A stretch of DNA of 64,000 nucleotides from Galaxea fascicularis (lineage: Eukaryota; Cnidaria; Anthozoa; Scleractinia; Euphylliidae), in contig OX419337.1 in NCBI GenBank assembly GCA_948470475.1, positions 37,496,536-37,560,535 on the forward strand. The letters run 5' to 3'. A program made the position numbers and the translations under genes. This document shows positions 15,501 through 25,084 of the stretch, piece after piece (the first letter of the stretch is position 1; every line of letters begins with the position of its first letter). The notes below the pieces were generated by a model. That model made no database searches and was not told where the DNA came from. It was given only the letters and a program-made list of their open reading frames with translations.

Positions 15501-15900
15501 AAGAAGGAACATTGCTCTGATGTTATGTTTGGGGCGTAAATGTTTAGTAATAAAAACGGAGAGTCTTGAATCAGAGCATCTATAAGAACGTAACGACCAT
15601 CAGAATCAGACTGAGTGTTTTTCATTTCAAATTGTAATTTGTCATTTATTAAAATCAGAACACCTCTACTGTGATTGGTACCGTGAGAAAAGTACATTTT
15701 CCCGGGCCACTGAAATTGCCAACTTTCAACAATATCCGGAGTGCTATAAGTTTCCTGAAGAAAGGCAACATCAGCATTTTGCTTATGTAACCAATTAAAT
15801 ACTGCTTTTCTTTTAGTAAAATCCCGAATCCCTCGAGCATTTAAAGAAATAATTTTAAAAGTAACGTTATCAACCGGGGAGCGATCCACAGCTGAGTGAA
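12540..15900 (-). mobile_element. Non-LTR retrotransposon copy (boundaries approximate)
   Basis: This is the element carrying the LINE ORF2. The 3' side (below 12626) has no clear poly(A) tail or simple repeat, and no target-site duplication could be found by eye, so both ends are approximate. Confidence 0.6.
12626..15889 (-). CDS. L1/Tx1-like LINE ORF2: endonuclease plus reverse transcriptase
   Basis: A single open frame of 1087 codons encodes a non-LTR retrotransposon polyprotein. The N-terminal apurinic-like endonuclease shows SLNARG near residues 15-20, LQETY near 44-48, GGDFNAH at 151-157 and SDHSAI at 238-243. The reverse transcriptase shows RPISLLN near 541-547, FDFKKAFDSL at 608-617, RGVRQGDPLSP at 664-674 and the catalytic FADD at 709-712. 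Order and spacing fit the L1 superfamily, most likely the Tx1-like branch common in aquatic animals. The protein would nick DNA and prime reverse transcription at the target. There are no internal stops or frameshifts across 3.26 kb, implying a young copy. No ORF1 is recognisable on the 5' side (above 15890), so the element may be 5'-incomplete or carry an ORF1 I cannot identify. The start is the first ATG; translation could begin upstream in a longer transcript. Confidence 0.96.
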   Translation of the reverse strand: MDRSPVDNVTFKIISLNARGIRDFTKRKAVFNWLHKQNADVAFLQETYSTPDIVESWQFQWPGKMYFSHGTNHSRGVLILINDKLQFEMKNTQSDSDGRYVLIDALIQDSPFLLLNIYAPNITSEQCSFFSRILSTLDETDGTFSSQLIIGGDFNAHLDEELDNYGGRVGKKDSVKNIMEIKLAYDLVDIWRIRNPNKRKFTWRQKKPLIQRRLDYWLISDGLQDFIEDSDIIPSIKSDHSAITLQINSFEDKVRGPSHWIFNSSLLNDYNYLNLIASSYQDWLTEFQEVSDKRLLWDLIKYKIRQCTISFCKTKARDRRNKLTDLENKLKESEELCACNPTEQNILQLEELKSEYDSEYDYITRGNIIRSKANWYEKGEKNNKYFLGLEKSRNKKNCIRKLFDKQGRVVTNCKAIMAELKEFYQDLYANRDSDFDEDVFHSFQTQNVSKLSDNLSQQCDGLLTYTECYKALEKFENNKSPGNDGLTAEFYKAFWPILGTLLVDSLNAAYLNGKLSNSQRQAIIRLIEKKDKDRRYVDNWRPISLLNVDYKIGSKALAIRLEKTLPFIIHENQCAYVKGRTIFDAVRSINDVMEYTKLQNIPGLMTTFDFKKAFDSLSWNYLFHTLKVFNFGDSFLHWIRVLYSDISSCIMNNGFASDIFEVNRGVRQGDPLSPYLFIIALEIVNTSIRENNDIKGIKVGKCEVKLSVFADDLTTFVSDTQSFFLLQGLLDRFGRISGLRLNEEKTEAYWLGSLHESPEYIGVDKVNKPMKILGIFFTYNWQKYQELNFENIIRSIQKSINAWRWRNLTLIGRIQIIKTFAIPKFMFRASLIPLTKEIVKQVNNVLFNFIWNSGKDKIKRLTLISDYKDGGLRMPHIETLIKAQRIMCMKKYLEGYNSTWKLFLDNYLADFGGAFLTKCNYDVRFLPRTLPKFYKECLTEWALYKISPVTTLPDVLNEIIWNNKFLCIDGKPLFRNKLLRKGFLTVSDILTDSGRMKSCRTLQNQNVTGAEYFVLMSVFDSIPSEWKTLLKDMPSTLPEAHESQDSIFPSCSRNLYWQLIKKIEKPPISISKYELLFPLHDLSLYVQ

Positions 15901-18900
15901 GAAAACATATAATTGTAAAGCGCCTCTTTAAATGTTTGAGCCAAAACTTGAAAAAAATATGTCGCTAAAGCACATACAGTAAATTATTCAAAAGTCGCTG
16001 AAAATTCTGAAACAACTTTTCGTCAGTTTAAACATAAATAAAAGAAATTGTTGGGCATAGTTTTTAGTTTATTAATTCTTTCTCATTCTGGAGCAAACTC
16101 GATAATGCATTTCTTGCGTCGCAACCTTAGCGTTCGAAATTTAAAAGCCAAACGTTCAAGTACGATACATGACGAAACCAATATATTGTACAGTTGTTGC
16201 AACACTTAAATGGCAAATTCACTCGTTTAATCTATTATAGTCCCATGGCGCAAATCGCAAACGTTTGAGTTACATGAATCAGAAAATTCATCGAAACATG
16301 TCTCCTCAAAGTTTAATAAACAAATCTATTGCGCACGCCACACCTAAAATAAACACAAACAAACATATCTATATTTGTCTTTATTACATTTCTAAGGAAA
16401 ATTACCTTTCAAATTTTGGCTTTCAATCTTTGTAATTTTGAATTCTGAGCTGAATTTACGCTAAGAGGTTTTCTTATTTTCTGATGAAGGATGGGGTTAG
16501 TTTTGTTGCTGAGCAGGTGGTCCAATTACAGATGTCCTGATCGGAAGCAGAACTGTCCAGTTCTTGTATTAAGAGCATTTCACTTTTGAGGCTAATTTCC
16601 TTCTCATCTTGACTCGTTTTATTAATCTGGGCTGTTGACGAATTAACGCCCGGTGAAATTTGTCACGAAAACTAATGACTTGATGTTTCCTTGGTAACAT
16701 TAAAAAAAATAATTCACTGGAAAAAGAAAAGGGCGTCATTAAGTATTGCTCAACTGATAGCGGCTTTTATGATTAAATGATTAAAGTTTAGAATCAAACC
16801 ATAGTAGTGAAGGTAAGGTTTTTTAGCTTGACAGAAATGTCAGTTACGATTTTGATGGCTGGAAAATGAAAGTCAAATGTTATCGTTAAAATATGGTAAT
16901 TTCTAGATGGAGAAATGAAATGTTGGGGCGAAACTCAAACTCCAGGCAAAGCATCTCAGCGACCGAAAGCTTTCCACAGGAGGAACTAGAAATAAAGTAT
17001 AGTTAACACAACTTTTGAAATAACCTCAAAGTTGAGGTTTTATTTCAACAACAAAAAAAATGAAGCACAAAAACAAGCGCTCAACCGGGTAATCACAATT
17101 GGAATGCTAAGTCAGTCCAATATTTTTGGGCTAGAACGAGGGAAAACTTCCTGTTGAATTATAATGGCGGACAACTACGGTACATTCTAAAAAACCTATT
17201 ACGTTTGAAATAATCCGCGCAGCAAAACAGATAGAGTTGGTGTGTTAAACCGCAACGCAACCACAAACTTGATTAGGATCTGTCGGGCTTCGAAACCACG
17301 TCAGTACAGCACAAGTTAATTTCCAATTGACTAAGTTAATTATGTTTATCAAACAATCTCCCATGGACAAGAAATATTTGCTAAAGCAAACTTCGACTTT
17401 CTGTTTGCCCAGGTTCCTTGACCGTAGCAAATATTTTTTTCTCATTGTATACATTGAAATAGCAATAAAATTGGCCCGGCTTTCAGTCAACAGATAAATA
17501 TTGACCGTCTCAATAAATCGTGATAAAGTGAAGGCAAATATCGAGCTTTAAACGAACAGTACCACAACAATAACTGCACTTTGCCTTTCCTATACTCAGA
17601 GGTTAAGAGAGTGGTTCAGTTTGTATGCTGTTGCACATCCAGGAATTTCCTGATCAAAGTCAGAATCGTCAAGACTGCTTCCCGGCCTATCGAACCTTTG
17701 ACGTCGTAGGTACACATTAATGGCTAGACAATTTTCTCTGCTTAGTAGAAGTACATGGCTCTTGACCTTCATTTCTGGGTAGTGACTCCCACAAATGAAT
17801 ACTGTATCGAATGTACACAAAAGGCATACGGTTGGCGTTGTTGTACAACAACAATAGAATAGAAACGCATCGACTTTGTCGAGTCACAAACTCTTGAGTC
17901 ATTATTGCTGTCACTAATGCTCAAGGTTCCTTTTTAGCTTTTTATAAAGTTTAAGTTCCTACGTATAGCTGTGATTTCTCCTGGTACATGAATTTTCCAT
18001 AAAACTGCTCAGTTTTGAACGATAAATTTAAGTTAGAAAAGGAAATTCACGTCTGAAAGTGAAACCTTACCTAAGGGGAAGTTGTTTAAGATCCCGAAAA
18101 TGAGCAGAATATGCCTCCCATGAGGTCGTCGCCAAACGGTCGCTTTAAACCTTTTAAGATACCTGGATGTGACTTAGACGGTTGAAAAATGTCAAACAAG
18201 AATTATTGATCAACTTTAAAACAAAAAAATATATATATAAAGGCGGCAAACGCCTTTGATGTCCGACCCAATAATTTCATCACTTGCGAATGATTTTCGC
18301 ATGTGTCATGAATACCGGTGTTGAGTTAACGGCTTATTATCTAGGGAATTACTAAAGGAATATTCGAATCAAATAAGCCGGCGCTAATTTCTGCATATCC
18401 TGTTTTTTGACTTGAGAGGACTTGACTCTTTCCCTCTATGTAGGACACAAAGCCACAAACAGCGAGAGGAAAAATCGGACTTTGAACAATTTCTTCTTCT
18501 TTTTATTTTCAGATTTTCATTGAAAGTTTTGTAACCGCAAATTCAAAATGTGTTCATGTAATTGTTCCGAGACAAAGCGATATGAAAACAATTCTGCCAA
18601 ATATAGCGGGGTCAAATAAAAGAATATTAATAAAAATAGGTTTTCTAGAGCGGTCAGATTAGACGCAAACAAAGCAATAGACCTTCAATTATGAAAACCA
18701 CTGTCAAGTAAAATTATCTGTGGCACTCGAGCATAAAGTTCTTGCGTATATCTTGTAAGTCTGTTAATGAAACGAAGCGGTCACTTTGAAATACTCTTCA
18801 GGAGCTAAAAGAATAGGAAATGCTTTTGACACTGTTAATTTTCGGAAATTACAAATTCGTCCTGAGTGGCGAAACTTTGAAGGCGTGACTTGTTATTAAA

Positions 18901-19248
18901 AGAGTATTTGTGAATAGCCCAAGTTTCTCACCAGTAAAATTAGCTATAACCCAGCATTGTTCCTTTGAAAAACCATGCTCGCGGAAGGGAGAAGAGAAAT
19001 ATTAAATGTCGGGCTACTTCGAGACAAAGAATTATCGCTGAAAATTATGAAGAGGCTAGATACTCTTATTGTAGGCTGCTGCGCAAGTTTAACAAATTGT
19101 TAAGATCAATTCATTTCACATACACTGTCAACATGCTCTTGCGCTAACTTTATCGAAAGAAAGCAGTTTTATTTCTTTTTCTTATTTCAACCTGTTTAGT
19201 TTACGAAGCAAAAGGGAGCAACTTTTAAGAACAAAACTGACATATGTA

Positions 19249-19459
19249 CTTAACCCTTCACTCCCTGAGGGCGATCAACATCGAATTTCTCCTTGTAATA
19301 TCGATGGTTTATAAAGCAGAGTGCTCATAAGAATTAAGGACACGATCACACAAGATGAATTTGCTTGATATTTCAACAATGTCTCCCAACTACTTCTATA
19401 GGAAATGTGTGGGGAACAAATGAGAATTTTAATTTTGATCTTAGGGTTTAAACGGTTAA
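19249..19459. mobile_element. MITE-like repeat with TTAACCCTT ends, copy 1
   Basis: Starts TTAACCCTTCACTCCC and ends near 'GGTTTAAACGGTTAA', giving short imperfect inverted ends. The interior landmarks 'ATTTCTCCTT', 'AGAATTAAGGA', 'GATCACACAAGATGAATT' and 'AGGAAATGTGTGGGG' recur in the same order at about 35.25-35.45 kb and, more loosely, at 50.10-50.34 kb. No coding capacity. Confidence 0.7.
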
Positions 19460-20989
19460 AGATTTCTTAGGCTGATTTATTCTGGTTGTTCTAACCGTTC
19501 GCCCCTCGATCGTCTCTAGAATCAAACTGCTTTAATTTCTGTTTTTGCTCAACCACTCAGGCACGTGGGGTTCATTTGCCTGGTCACTGTAATTTCCCTG
19601 TAACGAATTTAGTTCGCATGTTTAATAACGGCGATATGACCAGCAAACAAGGCGGCGATATATTTAGAACAAAGCTGTCGAAGCGGTGGAAGTTACTAAA
19701 CTTTGTCATCAAAACACCTGTCTGGACCTCTCTTAGCTTCTAATAATTAATTAAATCTTACATTTAATCTTTCTGCTCTGTTTATTCACTAAATATGTCT
19801 AACGTGTACCAGGTTTTGATGAGTTTCAGGCGTCGGACGGAGGACATTTTTTACACAGTAGGAAATGCACACTTCGGGGCTCGATAAAAAGAGCAATAAC
19901 TAAACCGTGCACAAGTCAATAACCAACACTTCTTTACAGTGAAATTAGAGACAAACGCCGCATCATCGGTTCTCTTTGACATAGTATAAATTAGATGAGC
20001 TGAAGACGGGCTTTAAGCCTGTAATATGACGTATGTCTATCATTTCCTTTCCGCCATATTGACTGATAGAATTGTTACGCTTGCCGCGCGGCTTTGGAGT
20101 GCCACCCACACGAGCTTCTTTTGGCGGTAAACACATTTTGTATCCGCGACACTGCAAATTAGACGCAGTTATACCCCTAGCTCCCGCTACTACCCACGCT
20201 CGAAACAGAAAAAAAATTCAAAAAATTCAATTCAGCGCCTTAAACAAAAGTCCGTCGCAAAAACTGAGTAAGCTCCTAACCATTAGCATCAAACATCCGC
20301 TATTCGATAATTGAGCTTAAATGTTTGTCCACTTAGTAAGTCAAACTGTCTTAAGTATTCTCAAGTGTCTCCTATTTTGAAATTCAAAATCCCTACGAAA
20401 AGTCACGAAAGGTACGTTCGGGACTTAAATTCGGAAATTTACAGGTATATTTAAGTCATACGATAAGTAGAAGAAAAAGAAACTACAACATACCAAAGCA
20501 CTGTTCGCAACTGCATGAGCGTCCCGCAATTTGAATGGTAACACTACTTTTCGTTCAAACATTCAAATTAAATATGAGAACCAACTTACAAACCGTAATT
20601 AATACCACGGAACAGCGATGTCACTGAGTACATTCATTCTCAAATGAGCACACAGGCTGGTAGCAAGGTTAACATAACTGAGTGTCTCAGCATATTGGCT
20701 CCCACCACCCGTCATAGACATTAGAGGGTTTAAGTAGAACAGCAAAGCAAGCATAACATCAACTCTTCACATTCATCACACCTTTAGGTATATTTCTTTA
20801 TAATTTCAGGTTTTATGGACAACGCAAGACAGAGCTCGTTTAGATGTCAGTCACCTCACAAACGCATTGGACAACAGCAGCATCGAGTTGGATCGATTTC
20901 AGTCGTACACAGGAATCATCCCATAAACCTGCTCAAGAGCTTTCAGGACTCTTTCAGGGCTGGTGGGACTTGGGGCAAAGAAAATCAAA

Positions 20990-21225
20990 GAAAAGGTGGG
21001 GGGAGGGGGGATCGAGTGAAATTATGAGATAAATATAAAATACCTGGTGTAACTTATTTTGGAGGGGGAGCGGGGGGGTGTCATCCCCAAAGATTCTTTT
21101 TGAGGGGGCGTTATGTGACTAAAACCGGTAAGCTGGGGTGGGTCGTACAATTTGCAAATTACACCCCCTTCAAATGTCACTAACCCCCCAACCCCATAAA
21201 AAATGAACGGTCCCTAAAGTCCAGA
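20990..21225. repeat. G/C-skewed degenerate element
   Basis: G-rich runs in the left half are followed by C-rich runs in the right half, which would let the strand fold back. The right end reads 'AATGAACGGTCCCTAAAG'. The same terminal block, in the form 'ACGGTCCCTTAAC', ends the shorter related piece at 23581-23718. The left boundary is not certain. Confidence 0.4.
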
Positions 21226-22106
21226 CTTACGAAAGAGAAAGAATGCCCGTCAATTTTGCAGGATACTTAATGGACGGACCTTCAACATGACACGTATGAA
21301 GGAGGAGGTCGTTATTGAATAGTTGGATGCCGGAGTGGAGAACGGTAAAGCGTATGTGCTTTGAGAAAAAGTAACAAAAAAACTTTCGTTACGTTGGTCA
21401 GAGAACATTTACAGAGAAATGAGGCCTTCAAAGACGTGGAAATGTGCCTGGATAAGCCGGAAAACACAAGGCATGAAGGTAGGCTGTTCCAGGCTCTCAG
21501 ATAATGGAGACACGTGAACGACAACGAGCAGAGCGAGGATCGGGGATAATTATGGCAACTTGGAAACGCAAAACTTTACAAGGATTTGCATGAAAAGCCA
21601 CTGATACGTGACTGGATGGCAAGGGTTGTGATTCCCATACAGTAAAGGACGACTTCCATATAGGGAAAAAGAGTTTATCTACCACATAAGTCAGTAAACA
21701 ATTCATGTATTTAATTTGAAGAAAAATCATGGGGGAAGGGTTTTTTTTAGCTTGCACGATTTTTTTTTGTGGCATTTGTTAATGCAAGAATTGTTTTTTG
21801 GCAGTATACACCCTCTGCATTTGTCTTCTTTCTTCGTTGCACGATTTTTTTTGTTTTACTTCTCCTCACATGTTGTTGTTGTTGTTTTTTTTTGGCTTTT
21901 CCGCCCACCCCTCCCATCACCTTTCTAATGGTCCATCGAAAGGGATAGGCAGTCCCTGCTGGAAAGAAGAAGTGTCGATTCTGCACCAAGAACTATAAAG
22001 TAAAGTGGAGGGTTAAAGCACGTTAAGTTGTAAGTCATGTAGCCGTTGGAAGAAACAAAAACCCAAAATTAATGCCTTAGTTTTGTTTGAAATAAACGCC
22101 TACTAG

Positions 22107-23359
22107 TTAAAGGAGAACGGAAGGCGAAAACCTAATTTTTAAAACGTCGTTCTTACGAAAGCACATGATATGTCGTTAACAAATCGCTATATTTTAGGAT
22201 GTGAACTTACCTTTTAACCTGATTATAACAGCAAAAAGCTCCGTACCAGAGCAATTTGAACGTCCGCCATTTTGGAAGCCATGTTGAAGGCTTGGGCGCA
22301 TAGAATGACGTCACTGCGCACATGGGAGATTGTAGTCAAATCGAATAAAATATAGCACTGTTTGTAGAGCTTGAAATGTTACGTTTGTGTATAATTGAAT
22401 CTTATGTTGGAGGGTTAACCGAGGTCTACGAAACGTTCGAAATAAATGTCACAGCTGGCAAATTATTTTGTGAGCATTTGTGTACATAAGCGCTTACATG
22501 TTATTTAGTTCTCTTGGTGCTCTCATTTCGTGCACTTGACACAAACCCACGATAGCGGTCTCTAGGACTTCCTGTGGTAAACAAATAGTTTGAAAGAGAG
22601 GGTGCTGGGTTATACATCTAGGAGTCGGTTGATCTTCCTCTATGTCTGAACAAAATTAATATAAACAGGTTATATCGCAACCATTTCGCAGTTAGTCTGT
22701 CACACACGCCACCACAAAATACGGAAAAATCAATCAATCAGAATCAAACAACACTTTCTTCCCATCGAGTTCATGGCTTTTTATTAGCTTCCTAGTGCCA
22801 AAATAATTTACACCTGCGGAATACAAAAGTATTATCACCTGAAATTTTATTTACGGCTTCCTCGATCTCCTTGCAGCGTAAACATTCTTTCTCTGGTTGC
22901 CCTTTCCAGTTCGCACAACACTCGCATACACATCCCGATGTATTTCCTCTTCTGCGCTCATCTTGGCTCTCGTGAACATTGTCTTCGTCTGACTCCGAAC
23001 TGTCTCGCATAGGTTCAAAAGAATAAGGCTCGATCTCAGCCATAATCCAAGCTAAACGAAGTTTTGATAGGCCGTTTCGAGACAAGATTCTTCACAAGTT
23101 TTGTTGACCTGAAAAAAGGCCTGTGCGCAGTGACGTCACAGCATGGCGCCGGGCATTCCTTTTATGGAAGTAACCGGAAAGAAAGATGTCCAAAATGGCG
23201 GACGTTCAATTTTGAAAATGACCACGGGTTTTGGACTCTTTTCATCACTTTCGACAGGCAAAATTCACTTTTTCTTGCTTTTTACTACAAATCTAAGCTA
23301 TTTCAACAGTTTTAAGCTCCCATATAAAATACGACCCCTAGCCTTCCGTTCTCCTTTAA
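22107..23359. mobile_element. TTAA-bounded inverted-repeat element carrying a P2X7-ballast-like gene
   Basis: The left end reads TTAAAGGAGAACGGAAGGC from 22107; the right end (to 23359) is its exact inverse. A second inverted block lies further in: 'TTGAACGTCCGCCATTTTGG' near 22255 and its inverse near 23195-23212, then 'TGACGTCACTGCGCA' near 22307 and its inverse near 23124-23137. The arms are thus roughly 200-240 bp with conserved outer and inner blocks. TTAA at both borders suggests a TTAA-targeting DNA transposon such as Kolobok or piggyBac. However, the inverted match extends three bases past TTAA (TAG), so the exact end is uncertain. No transposase is visible. A gene for a P2X7 C-terminal-like domain lies inside on the minus strand. 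Confidence 0.75.
22494..23043 (-). CDS. Stand-alone P2X7 C-terminal 'ballast'-like zinc/cysteine domain protein, two exons
   Basis: Exon 1 (22839-23043) starts MAEIEPYSFEP, followed by an acidic Ser/Asp/Glu stretch and a cysteine cluster (C-V-C-E-C-C, then ECLRCKEIEEA). It ends in phase 1 at CAG|GTGATA. Exon 2 (22494-22645) follows a TTGTTCAG acceptor and encodes CITQHPLFQTICLPQEVLETA, matching the CIT-HP-F--CL---VL--A pattern of the P2X7 cytoplasmic C-terminal domain. Joined, they give 118 aa ending at TAA. That stop overlaps a GTAAGC donor-like site, so a further exon is possible and the usual C-terminal third (aromatic/Trp-rich) is not seen. The vertebrate domain binds zinc and lies inside the cell, but here there is no channel part, so the function is unknown. 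An in-frame ATG 14 codons upstream (23085) could extend the N-terminus. Confidence 0.75.
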
Positions 23360-23580
23360 CTAAAACTATGAAGAAGCATCGTTAGCTAAGGATGGCAAGG
23401 CTTAAAATAGATCGTGACTTCAAAAAACTGGGCCAAATTTTCAATCTGTTCTTGTTCTATCTGGATAATTAACTGTAGATTATGGTTTGATTCCTTTAGT
23501 AAAGGTTTGATATATTTCTTTCGGTGTTCAGGAAGCACTGTAGTTAGAGGACAAGATGTTTGAAGACACTTGGTTTTAAT

Positions 23581-23718
23581 TTAGGGACAGTTCAAGCGAA
23601 ATTCTGAGATAAAAAATGGAAAAATAGAACTAAAACTAAGCTGGGGGTGGTCATACCATTTCCAAATGACACTCCCCCAAATACCAACAGCACCCCTCCC
23701 CCATAAACGGTCCCTTAA
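23581..23718. repeat. Short element with GGGAC(C/A)GTT termini
   Basis: Begins 'AGGGACAGTTCAAGC' and ends 'CATAAACGGTCCCTT', an imperfect inverted pair. The interior has a G-rich run followed by C-rich runs. It resembles the G/C-skewed element at 20.99-21.22 kb, so both are probably remnants of one non-autonomous family. Confidence 0.45.
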
Positions 23719-24954
23719 CTCGTAAACATTACCATGAAGTAGACGTTTAAACAAATCAGACTGCAGGCCCAACAGTTTCACAAATCGCCAGCCAGGCTGG
23801 GACATCGCAACAGCGAATGCCAATTACTGATTCATGCCACTGAAGCCTTGCTATATGCTTCAGTGGTCTACATCAACTCTAACAGAAATAAAGTACATGC
23901 GATTAACCCTAAATTATTAACAGTTTCTCACCTTAATTTAAACTACAGTAGACCTATAACTATGTAACCAAAGAGTTTGATTGGTACTGCAAACTTGCCA
24001 GAGCGAGACAAACGTAAAACAATACCAAGAAACGTGTCCGCAGTTTGCTCTAGCGGTTTCTCTTTAAATTAACTATTATAAAATTCGTTTAACGTCTCGT
24101 TGACTTTGGAAGGTCCAACCAAATGACGGAATCACGTTGCGAGTCCAGTGTGCATCAGTGAAGACAACAGTCGAACCAATACGTTATGGAGACATCTATG
24201 TCGCCTAATAATTTAATTAACCTCCACATGTACAGATAAATTTGTCAATTAACTTATTTGATTTGTTCCCCTAAATAACAAAAAAAAAATGGTGGTAATA
24301 ATCTAAAGGGAAACGTTTTTTACAGAAATGTCCTCTCTACAAGATACTTTGTGAGGGTGATTTACATACTTTCTGAAACGAGAGTTATTTAGTCGAGTAC
24401 AACCAACCTCCTTCATTTCCTTTTTACAACGAAAGCGAACAGACACAGTTGAATCATAAACGACTAATATCAAAAAGAAAACAGTGAACAAGTATTTCTG
24501 GTTGGTTTTTCTGGTTGTAATCATGTTAACTCCTACGATCTGATTATCAATTCTCCTTTTTAGCTGCTATACAGCTTTTTTTGTACACGAGTTAACGGAA
24601 TTTGGTGTCATGTCAAGATAACCCTCTCCGGATGATAAATTTTTCTTTTCTCATCACCTCTCTGCTGGACAATGTATTGATGTCATAAGGAGAAGTCACA
24701 TGCTATCGCTTCTACGAGTTAAAGAGTTAAGGTTTGGACAACATGTTTAGACGTCAGAACTATAAATTATTAGACTCACTGAAAAGGTATGTACAAGTTA
24801 TGCCTGGCTAGGTGACTTAAGACTTTTGGGTCATAAAATAATTAGGTTCCCTTGAATAGAGTGTTTTCACTCACGTTACTATCAGTCATATTGGTTTACT
24901 GAAAAAAAGAAAAAATAATTTAACTGCATAAAAATAAAATGCAATTCCCAGAGG

Positions 24955-24960
24955 TTTATT
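24955..24960 (-). terminator. Polyadenylation signal AATAAA for the HLX-like gene
   Basis: TTTATT on the plus strand reads AATAAA on the minus strand, about 125 nt downstream of the homeobox gene's stop codon. This is a plausible position for a short 3' UTR. Confidence 0.55.
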
Positions 24961-25084
24961 TTGGGACAACAACATGGCACCGCCGGTTTCTCTATTTTGG
25001 GACATCAACATCACCGCAGTGACGTCATGTGAAAACAATCTATGCTTTACAGTTCTTCAAAATTTTCAAAATGAAAGGAAAACA

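Larger units (their letters stand above)
15890..22106. other. Intergenic DNA between the LINE and the TTAA-bounded element
   Basis: No gene recognised. It contains one MITE-like repeat (19249-19459) and a G/C-skewed stretch around 20.99-21.22 kb with runs of five to seven G or C. The latter ends in 'GAACGGTCCCT', similar to the end of the element at 23581-23718. The remaining open frames are short and featureless. Confidence 0.55.

Noticed and set aside
21497..21998. Several overlapping frames on both strands near 21.5-22.0 kb
   Set aside because: Low-complexity T- and A-rich translations with no consistent product.
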